A stretch of DNA of 10,264 nucleotides, from contig CAZRKA010000124.1 of assembly GCA_964600345.1 (NCBI GenBank), forward strand, positions 1 to 10,264, read 5' to 3'. Positions 1 through 6,970 of this stretch are shown here, piece after piece. The notes under the pieces are model-generated. The model was not told where the DNA came from, ran no database searches, and worked only from the letters and a program-made list of their open reading frames with translations. How positions within the stretch are numbered: the first letter of the stretch is position 1; each line of letters starts with the position of its first letter. The position numbers were made by a program, and so were the translations under genes. This stretch comes from JABMMZ01 sp964600345. GTDB taxonomy: Bacteria > Bacteroidota > Bacteroidia > NS11-12g > UBA955.

Positions 1-966
1 TGCTCTTGCTACTATACTGGTTCTGCCATTGAGGTCGGAATGTTTGTGATTTAAAGTGGGATCATCAAAAGTATGATACCCTATTGAAGCGGCAATTAAA
101 TCCGCTCCAAGACTGTCGGCACATTCCGCTGCCAGCAGCCAGTTAACTTCTTCGAGTGGCAATTCACTGTAACCAATCTCAGTTCTCATCAATGCGTATT
201 GTGCCATTGGAGCCGATCCGACATAGAATCCGGGATTATATGTTTTCATGAAACCAAGCACATTACAGCCGTGCTGATCGTCTTCCCACACACTGTTGTC
301 GTAATCAACAAAATCTCGGATTAAAACATCTTTGTCAAGAAGATCTTCCATCCCTTTAATTTTATAGGCATTTCTGAATCCTGCATCAAACACTGCAATC
401 AATACATTTTGCATATTGGTACATTTGGCATGCAGAGCGGGTATACCTATAATGTTGTTTTGTAAATACGATTTGTTATAAAGTTTTTCAGTATCAGTAA
501 TTGCGGATTTAGATGATTTTATGTTTTGCAGCTCGCGGCTTTTGGCATAATACTCTGAGTCAATCAACTCTTTTTCGGGCACTGATCTTTGTTTCAGTCG
601 TCCCAGATACTCCGTTTTTAGTACAAAATCATTATTGAGGAGTTTCGAAACCAGCGACGGTTCGGTGCAGGAAACAAGTGCTGCATTCAGCCAGCGGCTG
701 GAGTTAATCAATCTGATATCAGGATTCAGATTAGAAATAAGCTTTAGATATCTTATACTGACAGGTAAATCAGTTTCATCCATAGAAATGTTATGCTTCA
801 CTCTTCTTGCTATTGAACGCGCCGACAAAAATTTACCGGCCTCACCGGTTTTAAATTCACTGCCCTGTTTATCTTTAAAATAGACAAGGTAATAGGAGAG
901 GGAATCCTGTGAAAAGATTGAGTTCAGAACCGAAAATGCAAGTAATAGCAGTAACTTATGGGACAT
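1..966 (-). CDS. Secreted subtilisin-like serine protease (S8 family), C-terminal part outside the window
   Basis: The visible 322 codons begin with a Sec signal peptide (about residues 1-19, MSHKLLLLLAFSVLNSIFSQ). A prodomain-like segment with the AR-S-I-A-R-R and DLPVS pattern (about 50-120) follows, then the start of the peptidase domain. The catalytic Asp is probably D194 in VFDAGF and the catalytic His is H232 in DDQHGCNV. The stretch GADLIAASIGYHTFDD (288-302) matches the conserved core after the His in Bacteroidota subtilases. The active-site Ser and any T9SS sorting domain would lie beyond position 1, so activity cannot be confirmed here. Asp is followed by AG rather than the usual S/T-G, and HG by C rather than T; both look like subfamily variation. 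The ATG at 966 overlaps the end of the upstream lipoprotein gene by 11 bp, so it is the last visible gene of a three-gene unit. Substrate unknown. Confidence 0.92.
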   Translation of the reverse strand, partial: MSHKLLLLLAFSVLNSIFSQDSLSYYLVYFKDKQGSEFKTGEAGKFLSARSIARRVKHNISMDETDLPVSIRYLKLISNLNPDIRLINSSRWLNAALVSCTEPSLVSKLLNNDFVLKTEYLGRLKQRSVPEKELIDSEYYAKSRELQNIKSSKSAITDTEKLYNKSYLQNNIIGIPALHAKCTNMQNVLIAVFDAGFRNAYKIKGMEDLLDKDVLIRDFVDYDNSVWEDDQHGCNVLGFMKTYNPGFYVGSAPMAQYALMRTEIGYSELPLEEVNWLLAAECADSLGADLIAASIGYHTFDDPTLNHKHSDLNGRTSIVARA

Positions 967-1621
967 GCTTACGAAGTTTTAAAACTATTCTGCTTCCACG
1001 CACAAGAGAACCCATCCGATCTATAAAAACAAAATTCTTATAAATCAATCCGATATTCTTGGCGTAGATTTCTTTAAAAGCCCTTTCTCTGAAAGAATTG
1101 TTAATGGTGTTGCTTTCAATGCTTACGACGCTGTCGAACGAAAACGAATCAAGCTTGAATTTGTTATGTCTGATGCCATAGTACACATTATTGACATTGT
1201 CCATGTTAAGGGCGTTAGAATTCCATACGGCATCCGAAGTGATTGGAAAAGATAGCTTGATGAAACGCTTATTGTCCTCAACTCTTTCTGCCATTAAACT
1301 GTCACTTACCGAATACCAGGTATTCAGAAAAATCCAGTCAGCTGTATCATTATCCCTTTTATACCTTTCTATTCTGACAGCTTTTCTTCCGAGATTATCG
1401 GTAAAAAAAGATTGATTAAGCTCTTTTAACTGATATTCAAATGTATCGATACTATTTGTGAAATCGTCGTAAATAACTTCATAAACGCTGTAAACGGAAT
1501 AAGAACCGATAGTCTGATTGAAGTATTTTCGGTCGGGAGTTTCTTTTACAGTTTCAAATTCATCTTTTTTACACCCCGAAAATATCAGGAACAATGTGGT
1601 ATAAAGAATTAGGAATCTCAA
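956..1621 (-). CDS. Small lipoprotein of unknown function, paralogue of its upstream neighbour
   Basis: The 221-residue protein starts with a type II signal peptide ending in the lipobox IFSGC, which places the lipidated Cys at residue 17. The mature end CKKDE resembles the charged sequence that can direct Bacteroidota lipoproteins to the cell surface, though this is only an inference. The rest is predicted beta-rich, with no domain I can name. It is related to the upstream lipoprotein: shared landmarks are YF near the start, IDT, W-x-N-x-N and, most clearly, EIYAKNIGLIYK near the C terminus. The start is TTG at 1621, because a stop codon lies two codons upstream and no ATG precedes the signal peptide; TTG overlaps the TGA of the upstream gene (TTGA), suggesting translational coupling. 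The 3' end overlaps the protease start by 11 bp. Confidence 0.85.
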   Translation of the reverse strand: MRFLILYTTLFLIFSGCKKDEFETVKETPDRKYFNQTIGSYSVYSVYEVIYDDFTNSIDTFEYQLKELNQSFFTDNLGRKAVRIERYKRDNDTADWIFLNTWYSVSDSLMAERVEDNKRFIKLSFPITSDAVWNSNALNMDNVNNVYYGIRHNKFKLDSFSFDSVVSIESNTINNSFRERAFKEIYAKNIGLIYKNFVFIDRMGSLVRGSRIVLKLRKHVP

Positions 1622-2298
1622 TTCTTAAGTCGGATTATTGTTTTCTTTCCTGAAGGGAAACTTGAATCCTGTAAATAATCTGTCGAATCGGTAAACCGGT
1701 AAACCAGTCCTATATTTCTGGCGTAAACCTCTTCCTTTACACTGTTTATTACACCGGTCTGAGGTTTGTTCATTTTAATGCTTACACAATCATTATAAGG
1801 ATTAATGCCATTGTGAAAAGAGGTAAAAACAGAGCTGTATTTTACCATTACCGGTTCTTTGTTATTGAACATATTCGCATTCCAGGTATAACTTGAACCT
1901 TTCGTTTTGTACTGAGCAATAGGGAAAAGCATTTTTACTTCAGTACTGTTTTCCATCTTTTCCAATGCGTAATTGTCTTTTACCTTTCTTTCGTATGATT
2001 TGAATACCACCCATTCAACTTTGGGAATACTGTATGTGCTTAGCTCAATTCTGTAAACTGTATCAAGCGAAGCATCCAGAAACAATTCAACTACTTCTTC
2101 TCTCACAATTGAAGTAATTGTATCAATACGTCGCTCAAAAAGATTGTATACTATGGTATCGATTGCGTAAAATTTAAGGTCGCCGGTTTTAAGCGGGAAG
2201 TATTCTTCGCCTTTGGTTATCCTTTCTTCGGCCTCAGTGCGGCAGGATATAAAATAAACCGAGGTTATTAAAACAAGCAGCAAGCTCAGTTTTGTCAT
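1618..2298 (-). CDS. Small lipoprotein of unknown function, first gene of the protease unit
   Basis: This 226-residue protein has a clear lipoprotein signal peptide, MTKLSLLLVLITSVYFISC, with the lipidated Cys at residue 19. The body is Thr/Val/Tyr-rich and looks like a beta-structured envelope protein. I recognise no named domain. The C-terminal landmark EEVYARNIGLVYR matches EIYAKNIGLIYK in the downstream gene, so the two are paralogues. The ATG at 2298 was chosen over an in-frame TTG at 2331 because it gives a compact signal peptide and because a TAAATTTG box (2317-2310 on the minus strand) would otherwise lie inside the coding region. It ends in TGA overlapping the next gene's TTG. It is transcribed divergently from folD. 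A role as partner, chaperone or inhibitor of the protease encoded two genes down is possible but unproven. Confidence 0.85.
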   Translation of the reverse strand: MTKLSLLLVLITSVYFISCRTEAEERITKGEEYFPLKTGDLKFYAIDTIVYNLFERRIDTITSIVREEVVELFLDASLDTVYRIELSTYSIPKVEWVVFKSYERKVKDNYALEKMENSTEVKMLFPIAQYKTKGSSYTWNANMFNNKEPVMVKYSSVFTSFHNGINPYNDCVSIKMNKPQTGVINSVKEEVYARNIGLVYRFTDSTDYLQDSSFPSGKKTIIRLKN

Positions 2299-2309
2299 AT
2301 TTGTAAGCA

Positions 2310-2317
2310 CAAATTTA
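2310..2317 (-). promoter_or_regulatory. Candidate Bacteroidota -7 box (TAAATTTG) of the lipoprotein-protease unit
   Basis: Read on the minus strand this is TAAATTTG, a perfect match to the TAnnTTTG -7 element of Bacteroidota primary-sigma promoters. It ends 11 nt before the ATG at 2298, implying a leader of only a few nucleotides. No convincing -33 TTG is seen at the expected 19-21 bp upstream, so confidence is moderate. Confidence 0.4.
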
Positions 2318-2339
2318 AGCAAAAACGGCAAATTCAGTG

Positions 2340-2347
2340 TAATATTG
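2340..2347 (+). promoter_or_regulatory. Weak candidate -7 box (TAATATTG) of folD-queE
   Basis: TAATATTG differs from TAnnTTTG at one position and ends 12 nt before the folD ATG, the same spacing seen for other genes here. No -33 element is evident. The 61-bp gap between the two divergent starts (2299-2359) must hold both promoters. Confidence 0.25.
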
Positions 2348-2359
2348 CAGCAAATTTTT

Positions 2360-3241
2360 ATGGTACTACTCGATGGGAAACTGACCGCTCAGCGTATTAA
2401 AGACTCAATTAGCTCCGAATTGCAGCAGTATATTTCTAAAGGTCATCGCAAACCTCATTTGGTGGCTATACTGGTTGGAGATGACGGTGCCAGCCGAACT
2501 TATGTTGACAGCAAAGAAAGAAACAGCATCGCCCTCGGTTTCGATTCTACCGTAATGAGACTGCCATCTGATTACAGTGAAGCAGATCTGCTTGCACTTG
2601 TTCAAAAATATAATAACGACGAAAGAATAGACGGCATAATAGTCCAGTCACCTCTGCCTCCTCATATCAACGAAAACAAAGTTACACAGACCATCTCACC
2701 CCTCAAGGATGTAGACGGCTTCCATGATATCAACATGGGTAAATTGGCGAAAGGCGATGAAGGATTTGTTTCTGCCACTCCGCTGGGTGTTACTATGATG
2801 CTCAAAGCATATGGAATTAAAACATCTGGACAGCATTGTGTAGTAGTTGGCAGAAGTAATATAGTTGGGCGGCCGATGAGTTTGCTGATGTCTGCAAATA
2901 CAGAATATGGAAATTGCACCGTAACCCTTTGCCACAGCCGTACAAAAAACATTGAAGAATATACCCGGTCTGCGGATATTCTGATTGTGGCACTTGGTAA
3001 ACCCGGCTTTATTAAGGCCGATATGGTAAAACCCGGCGCAGTAGTAATTGACGTAGGTATCAGCAGAATAGAAGATGAAAGCAGAAAAAGCGGTTTCTAT
3101 CTGAGAGGTGATGTGGATTTTGAATCTGTTAAAGAAAAAGCAGCATATCTCACACCGGTGCCCGGTGGTGTAGGACTAATGACTATTGCAGCCTTACTCA
3201 GCAATACCTTTAAAGCCTATAAGCAAAATATAGGTCTATGA
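2360..3241 (+). CDS. folD: Bifunctional methylenetetrahydrofolate dehydrogenase / methenyltetrahydrofolate cyclohydrolase
   Basis: FolD interconverts 5,10-methylene-, 5,10-methenyl- and 10-formyl-tetrahydrofolate in the cytosol, using NADP+ and water, and supplies one-carbon units for purines and formyl-methionine. The 293-residue product has the usual length. The catalytic N-terminal domain carries YVDSKER (Y48, K52), IIVQSPLP (Q96) and PLKDVDGFH (D119). The Rossmann part carries VVVGRSNIVGRP (161-172), and the C-terminal signature is TPVPGGVG (265-272). Two conserved positions differ from the usual motif: Ser97 where VQLPLP is typical, and Leu273 where PGGVGPMT is typical. The ATG at 2360 gives a normal FolD N terminus (MVLLDGK); an upstream in-frame TTG at 2345 would add five unneeded residues. 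The stop overlaps queE as ATGA, so the two are probably translated together. Confidence 0.97.
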   Translation: MVLLDGKLTAQRIKDSISSELQQYISKGHRKPHLVAILVGDDGASRTYVDSKERNSIALGFDSTVMRLPSDYSEADLLALVQKYNNDERIDGIIVQSPLPPHINENKVTQTISPLKDVDGFHDINMGKLAKGDEGFVSATPLGVTMMLKAYGIKTSGQHCVVVGRSNIVGRPMSLLMSANTEYGNCTVTLCHSRTKNIEEYTRSADILIVALGKPGFIKADMVKPGAVVIDVGISRIEDESRKSGFYLRGDVDFESVKEKAAYLTPVPGGVGLMTIAALLSNTFKAYKQNIGL

Positions 3242-3855
3242 GCAGCGATCAATCAACTGTGCTTTACCCGGTAATGGAACATTTCTACACCATACAGGGC
3301 GAGGGCCGTTTTACCGGTTTTGCTGCTTATTTTATACGACTTGGCGGTTGTGATGTCGGTTGTGTCTGGTGTGATGTAAAAGAAAGCTGGGATGCTGCCG
3401 TTCATCCAGGCTTAAGCGTAGAATATCTGGTGGAAGAGGTAAGGCAATCCGGTTCTCAGATATGTGTCATCACGGGAGGAGAACCTGCAATGTACGATTT
3501 AAACCCTTTGATAAATGAACTCCAAAAACATGGTATAAGGGCTCACATAGAAACTTCGGGAGCTTATCCGGTAATTGGAAATCCCGACTGGATATGTCTC
3601 TCTCCTAAAAAATTCAAGTTTCCCGTTAACGAAACCCTCATCCGGGCCGACGAATACAAACCGGTAATATTTCATAAAAGTGATATAGAATGGGCAGAAT
3701 CATATACAGGCAATCTGAAGCCTTCATGTATCAAATACCTGCAGCCTGAATGGAGCAAAGCAGAAGCTATATTGCCCTTGATAATTCAGTATGTAAAAGA
3801 CCATACTCAATGGCAGATATCTCTTCAGACACATAAATTCCTGAATATTCCTTAA
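3238..3855 (+). CDS. queE: 7-carboxy-7-deazaguanine synthase (radical SAM)
   Basis: QueE converts 6-carboxy-5,6,7,8-tetrahydropterin to 7-carboxy-7-deazaguanine, a step toward preQ0 and the tRNA nucleoside queuosine. It is a cytosolic radical SAM enzyme with a 4Fe-4S cluster. The 205-residue protein has FYTIQGEG (16-23), then the cluster motif CDVGCVWC (C38, C42, C45, spaced CX3CX2C), and ITGGEP as the SAM-binding motif. SLQTHKFLNIP forms the C-terminal end typical of this enzyme. The short length and uninterrupted CX3CX2C are those of standard short QueE proteins. Its ATG overlaps the folD stop by 4 bp. No other queuosine gene (queC, queD, queF) lies in the window, so they must be elsewhere. 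The pairing with folD may reflect shared promoter use more than shared chemistry. Confidence 0.96.
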   Translation: MSSDQSTVLYPVMEHFYTIQGEGRFTGFAAYFIRLGGCDVGCVWCDVKESWDAAVHPGLSVEYLVEEVRQSGSQICVITGGEPAMYDLNPLINELQKHGIRAHIETSGAYPVIGNPDWICLSPKKFKFPVNETLIRADEYKPVIFHKSDIEWAESYTGNLKPSCIKYLQPEWSKAEAILPLIIQYVKDHTQWQISLQTHKFLNIP

Positions 3856-3958
3856 GTCAGTTGAAACGCACAGTCTAAACGGAATTCTATATAATCAGAA
3901 ACTGTAAAACATAAATTTCAGATTTCAAGTTTTGCGAAGGGGTTCAGTGTGATTAAAA

Positions 3959-3985
3959 CGCCGGTGCCAGAATATATTTCCGGCG
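3959..3985 (+). terminator. GC-rich hairpin after queE, possible terminator or leader structure
   Basis: CGCCGG (3959-3964) can pair with CCGGCG (3980-3985) around a 15-nt loop. With a 2-nt bulge the stem extends through TTAAAA / TTTTAA on either side. An A/T-rich run follows. It sits about 100 bp after the queE stop and about 80 bp before the PASTA gene, so it could end the folD-queE transcript, but it lacks a clean U-tract. Confidence 0.35.
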
Positions 3986-4027
3986 AATTTTAAATTTATT
4001 GTAACAATAAGTTCTGTCTTCCTGTCG

Positions 4028-4058
4028 TTGTTATTTCAGTTAAAAATCAGCAAATTTG
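4028..4058 (+). promoter_or_regulatory. Bacteroidota-type promoter of the PASTA gene
   Basis: TTG at 4028-4030 acts as a candidate -33 element and CAAATTTG at 4051-4058 as the -7 element (one mismatch to TAnnTTTG), separated by 20 bp, which is the expected spacing. The -7 box ends 10 nt before the ATG at 4069, so the leader would be very short. No Shine-Dalgarno sequence is present. Confidence 0.55.
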
Positions 4059-4068
4059 CAATTGTATA

Positions 4069-4680
4069 ATGAATAAATCTCAATCAGGCGGAAACTGGCT
4101 GAAAAAAGGAATGCTCGCACTTCTGATACTGGCTGTCTATCTCTTCCTTTCTATGGTTTTTACGGGATGGTATACCAGACACGGTCAGCGCATAATGGTG
4201 CCTAAAGTGATTGGAATGCCGGTCGACAATGCCAATGCCCTGCTTGATGACCAGGATCTGGAAATGGTAATTATCGATTCTGTTTACAACGAAGACATGA
4301 AACCGAATACCATAGTTGAGCAGGATCCTAAATTTGATCTCAATGTTAAACCGGGAAGAAAAATCTACGTAACTATTAACACCGGCATAAAACCCAAAGT
4401 TAAGATGCCTAAACTGATAAACGGTTCCTCAAATCTGGCAAAAGTATTACTTCAAAATTCCGGTCTGAAGCTCGGAAGGGTAGATTCGGTAAGAAGTCCT
4501 TTTGGTCCGGGACTAGTAATAAAACAGAAATATAAAGGGCGTGATATATCACCTAATACCCAACTCGAAAAAGGTTCTGTTATCGATATTGTCGTTTCCA
4601 AAAAAATGTCACATTCGGATACAAGTGTCGCTCCGGGTCAGTTTGAAAGCGATCCCGAAATACCTATTGAAGGTTTGTAA
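4069..4680 (+). CDS. Membrane-anchored PASTA-domain protein (no kinase or penicillin-binding domain)
   Basis: The 203-residue protein has one transmembrane helix (about 14-33, LALLILAVYLFLSMVF region) with a short cytosolic N terminus, so the rest is periplasmic. Two PASTA domains follow, about 43-105 (starting VPKVIGM) and 112-178 (starting MPKLING), and then an acidic, Ser/Pro-rich tail. PASTA domains elsewhere bind muropeptides or peptidoglycan, usually as sensor parts of Ser/Thr kinases or PBPs. Here there is neither a kinase nor a transpeptidase domain, a form common in Bacteroidota. It probably binds cell-wall fragments or acts as a scaffold; this is inference. It has its own promoter and is followed after 52 bp by the T9SS cargo gene, which has its own -7-like box, so co-transcription of the two is uncertain. 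Confidence 0.88.
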   Translation: MNKSQSGGNWLKKGMLALLILAVYLFLSMVFTGWYTRHGQRIMVPKVIGMPVDNANALLDDQDLEMVIIDSVYNEDMKPNTIVEQDPKFDLNVKPGRKIYVTINTGIKPKVKMPKLINGSSNLAKVLLQNSGLKLGRVDSVRSPFGPGLVIKQKYKGRDISPNTQLEKGSVIDIVVSKKMSHSDTSVAPGQFESDPEIPIEGL

Positions 4681-4711
4681 TATTAATGACATGAATGCAA
4701 TAATTGTTTTA

Positions 4712-4719
4712 TAAATTTG
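4712..4719 (+). promoter_or_regulatory. Candidate -7 box (TAAATTTG) before the T9SS cargo gene
   Basis: TAAATTTG is a perfect TAnnTTTG match ending 13 nt before the ATG at 4733. A -33 TTG at the correct spacing is not seen, so it may be an internal or weak promoter. Confidence 0.35.
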
Positions 4720-4732
4720 TTCAAAATCAATA

Positions 4733-6661
4733 ATGAAGTATTTTTTCCTGTCTTTCACCATTGTCTGTTTCTTATCTCTTTCTGCTCAAGGACCTGTAAT
4801 CACAGGACTTAAAGGAAATGTTGCACTCAAAACATCCGGCAAAAATTCTTCTGCAAAAAGAGCCATTACTGACACCATACAATTGCCGTTTTTAGAAGAG
4901 TTTATTACGAGTTCTGTTTATCCGGATATGCGATATTGGAGAGACAGCCAGGTTTATATCAATTCTCATTTTGCGGTTTCACCTCCGAGTTATGGCGTTG
5001 CCACATTCGACAATCTCGATAAAAAGGGAAGGCCTTACCAGCCTTTGAGTGGATTGCAGCACAATCATTGCGACAGCCTTACATCCAATTTTATCAATCT
5101 TAAAAGCTACAAGAACGGGGTGAATACATTAAATTATACCGTCGCAGATTCAATTTATCTCAGCTTTTTTTATCAGACCCAGGGACTTGGCGATCCGCTG
5201 GATAATACCGATTCACTTGTGCTTAAGTTCAAAGATTCAGGCGGATTCTGGAAAACAGTCTGGAAAACCAGTGGCAGTTCAATGAAACCTTTTAAACAGG
5301 TACTCATCGGCATTTTAAACAGCACTTACCTAAATCCTGATTTTCAGTTCAGATTTATCAATTACGGCAAGGCCACCGGAAATATGAATCAGTGGCATAT
5401 TGATTATATCAGGATGAAGTCGGGAAGAAACAGAAATGACACTGTTGTTGCCGATGTGGCCATCAACGCCATCCCCAAAGGACCTCTGCAGTGGTACGAA
5501 AGTATGCCATACGATCATTTTAAAGCAGATGATAACTTTCACACCTCTACCTTTCATTCCGTTAAAGTTCGCAATAACTACATCACTTTTGTCAATGTAG
5601 CCTATAAATGCGAAATCTTTAATACTTATAATCAGCTTGTTCTGACCTATCCTATCGGTTCCTCGGCAAGAAACGTTAAAAATCAGAGTGATTCTACAGA
5701 AAACTTCAATCAGTTTACTTTCGATACCCTTTCCGGTAAACGACCTTCACTGAAATTGAAATATACCATTGAACCCGGCGCAAACGATCAATTGCCGGGT
5801 AATTATAATGGCACAGGAAATAACAACACCATAACCAAGACTGTTAATTTCAGAAATTATTTTGCTTACGACGATGGTTCTGCCGAGGGAGGTTTCGGCC
5901 TGGACTATGGTTCTTTGCCGGCAGGTCCCGGTTATGCAGCCATTAAATTCAGAACATCTAAACCGGATACTTTAAGAGGTGTTTCTGTATTCTTTAACCG
6001 GTCGGTGGCAGATGTCAGCTTTAAAGGTTTTACGCTGCTTGTATGGAAGCAACTCAGTGAACCGCCGGCTCCAAATACACTTAACGATTTAATCGTCAAA
6101 CGTATTGATATGAGTACTGCTATTTATACAGATTCAATCAACGGTTTTACAGATATCATTTTTGACACTGCCGTTGCACTTGATAATGGTGATTTTTATA
6201 TCGGCTGGCAACAGAATACCAATTTCATACTCAATATCGGCTACGACAATAATTACAGTTTTGCCAATGCCGGTGGACGCAATCCTAATTTATTCTTCAA
6301 CCTCAATGGTTTCTGGGAGAAAGTCAATTCGAATATTACAGGTGCCGTCATGATGCGCCCGCTGGTAGGCGAAAAAATAATCGTTTCCAATCCTGCATCT
6401 GTCAGAACTAATACCATTGTTAAATTACCGAAGATATATCCCAATCCGGGAAGTTCTGATCAGGATATCAATATAGAACACAATAATCGTATAATTATGG
6501 TGAATATATTGGATTACAGTGGAAAGATTATTGCTGCTTATAGTTCTGAAGATATGCGGACATTATCGGTTGCCGGTATCAGCGATGGTATATACTTTCT
6601 GGTTTGTACGGATGAATACGGCAACAGAACAACACAAAAATGGATAAAACAATCGTTATGA
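4733..6661 (+). CDS. Large secreted protein with T9SS type A C-terminal sorting domain, function unknown
   Basis: The 642-residue protein has a Sec signal peptide (about 1-19, ending SLSAQ). An N-terminal module (about 51-110) contains LPFLEEF, YPDMRYWRDSQVYIN and PPSYGVATFDNLD. A long beta-rich middle follows, with a second module opening FAYDDGSAEGGFGL (about 377-390) and containing PDTLRGVSVFFN, jelly-roll-like in character. The last 76 residues (about 567-642) start with KIYPNPG, include LDYSGKII and GIYFL, and end QKWIKQ, which is the type A sorting domain of the type IX secretion system. The protein is thus expected on the cell surface or outside the cell. I see no catalytic motif that names an enzyme. 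Its stop codon overlaps the rhodanese start as ATGA, which ties it to the downstream genes and argues for a shared role. Confidence 0.9.
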   Translation: MKYFFLSFTIVCFLSLSAQGPVITGLKGNVALKTSGKNSSAKRAITDTIQLPFLEEFITSSVYPDMRYWRDSQVYINSHFAVSPPSYGVATFDNLDKKGRPYQPLSGLQHNHCDSLTSNFINLKSYKNGVNTLNYTVADSIYLSFFYQTQGLGDPLDNTDSLVLKFKDSGGFWKTVWKTSGSSMKPFKQVLIGILNSTYLNPDFQFRFINYGKATGNMNQWHIDYIRMKSGRNRNDTVVADVAINAIPKGPLQWYESMPYDHFKADDNFHTSTFHSVKVRNNYITFVNVAYKCEIFNTYNQLVLTYPIGSSARNVKNQSDSTENFNQFTFDTLSGKRPSLKLKYTIEPGANDQLPGNYNGTGNNNTITKTVNFRNYFAYDDGSAEGGFGLDYGSLPAGPGYAAIKFRTSKPDTLRGVSVFFNRSVADVSFKGFTLLVWKQLSEPPAPNTLNDLIVKRIDMSTAIYTDSINGFTDIIFDTAVALDNGDFYIGWQQNTNFILNIGYDNNYSFANAGGRNPNLFFNLNGFWEKVNSNITGAVMMRPLVGEKIIVSNPASVRTNTIVKLPKIYPNPGSSDQDINIEHNNRIIMVNILDYSGKIIAAYSSEDMRTLSVAGISDGIYFLVCTDEYGNRTTQKWIKQSL

Positions 6662-6966
6662 ATGATATTACACCCGAAGAATTAATTGAGAGGCAAGCCA
6701 ATGGCGAGTCATTGTATATCCTCGATGTCAGAGAACCTTACGAGTATGAAGAATTTAATCTGGGCGCAAAACTGATTCCTCTCGGCGACCTGAAAGAGAA
6801 ACTGGAAGAGATCAGAAACTGGTGCAACTCCGAAATAGTGGTTCATTGCCGCAGTGGCAACAGAAGTGCCGCAGCCAAAGCTTTCCTGATTCAAAACGGA
6901 TTTACAAATGTCCGTAGCCTGCTGGGCGGCGTAGTGGCCTATCAGTTAATTGAATCTAAGGAATAA
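6658..6966 (+). CDS. Single-domain rhodanese (sulfurtransferase)
   Basis: The 102-residue protein is one rhodanese domain. It has LDVREPYEYEEF (22-33), IPLGDL, and the active-site loop HCRSGNRS, in which Cys64 would carry the persulfide. The C-terminal LLGGVVAY resembles the usual GG...W segment, but with Ala-Tyr instead of the more common Trp. No signal peptide is present, so it should be cytosolic. Rhodaneses of this size move sulfane sulfur from thiosulfate or other persulfides to acceptors. The ATG at 6658 overlaps the stop of the T9SS gene as ATGA and is preferred to an in-frame ATG at 6640 that would overlap by 22 bp. It is followed directly by the multiheme cytochrome gene. Its substrate in this setting is unknown. 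Confidence 0.93.
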   Translation: MNDITPEELIERQANGESLYILDVREPYEYEEFNLGAKLIPLGDLKEKLEEIRNWCNSEIVVHCRSGNRSAAAKAFLIQNGFTNVRSLLGGVVAYQLIESKE

Positions 6967-6970
6967 GCGC

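Noticed and set aside
2299..2331. TTG start at 2331 for the first lipoprotein
   Set aside because: It would put 11 residues before an already complete lipoprotein signal peptide and cover the candidate -7 box.
6640..6657. ATG at 6640 as rhodanese start
   Set aside because: The ATG at 6658 forms a clean ATGA overlap and gives a normal rhodanese N terminus; the earlier one adds six residues inside the T9SS sorting domain gene.
4733..6661. Gingipain-like or other protease activity in the T9SS cargo protein
   Set aside because: Only the sorting domain is shared with such proteases; no catalytic Cys/His or Ser/His/Asp arrangement is recognisable.
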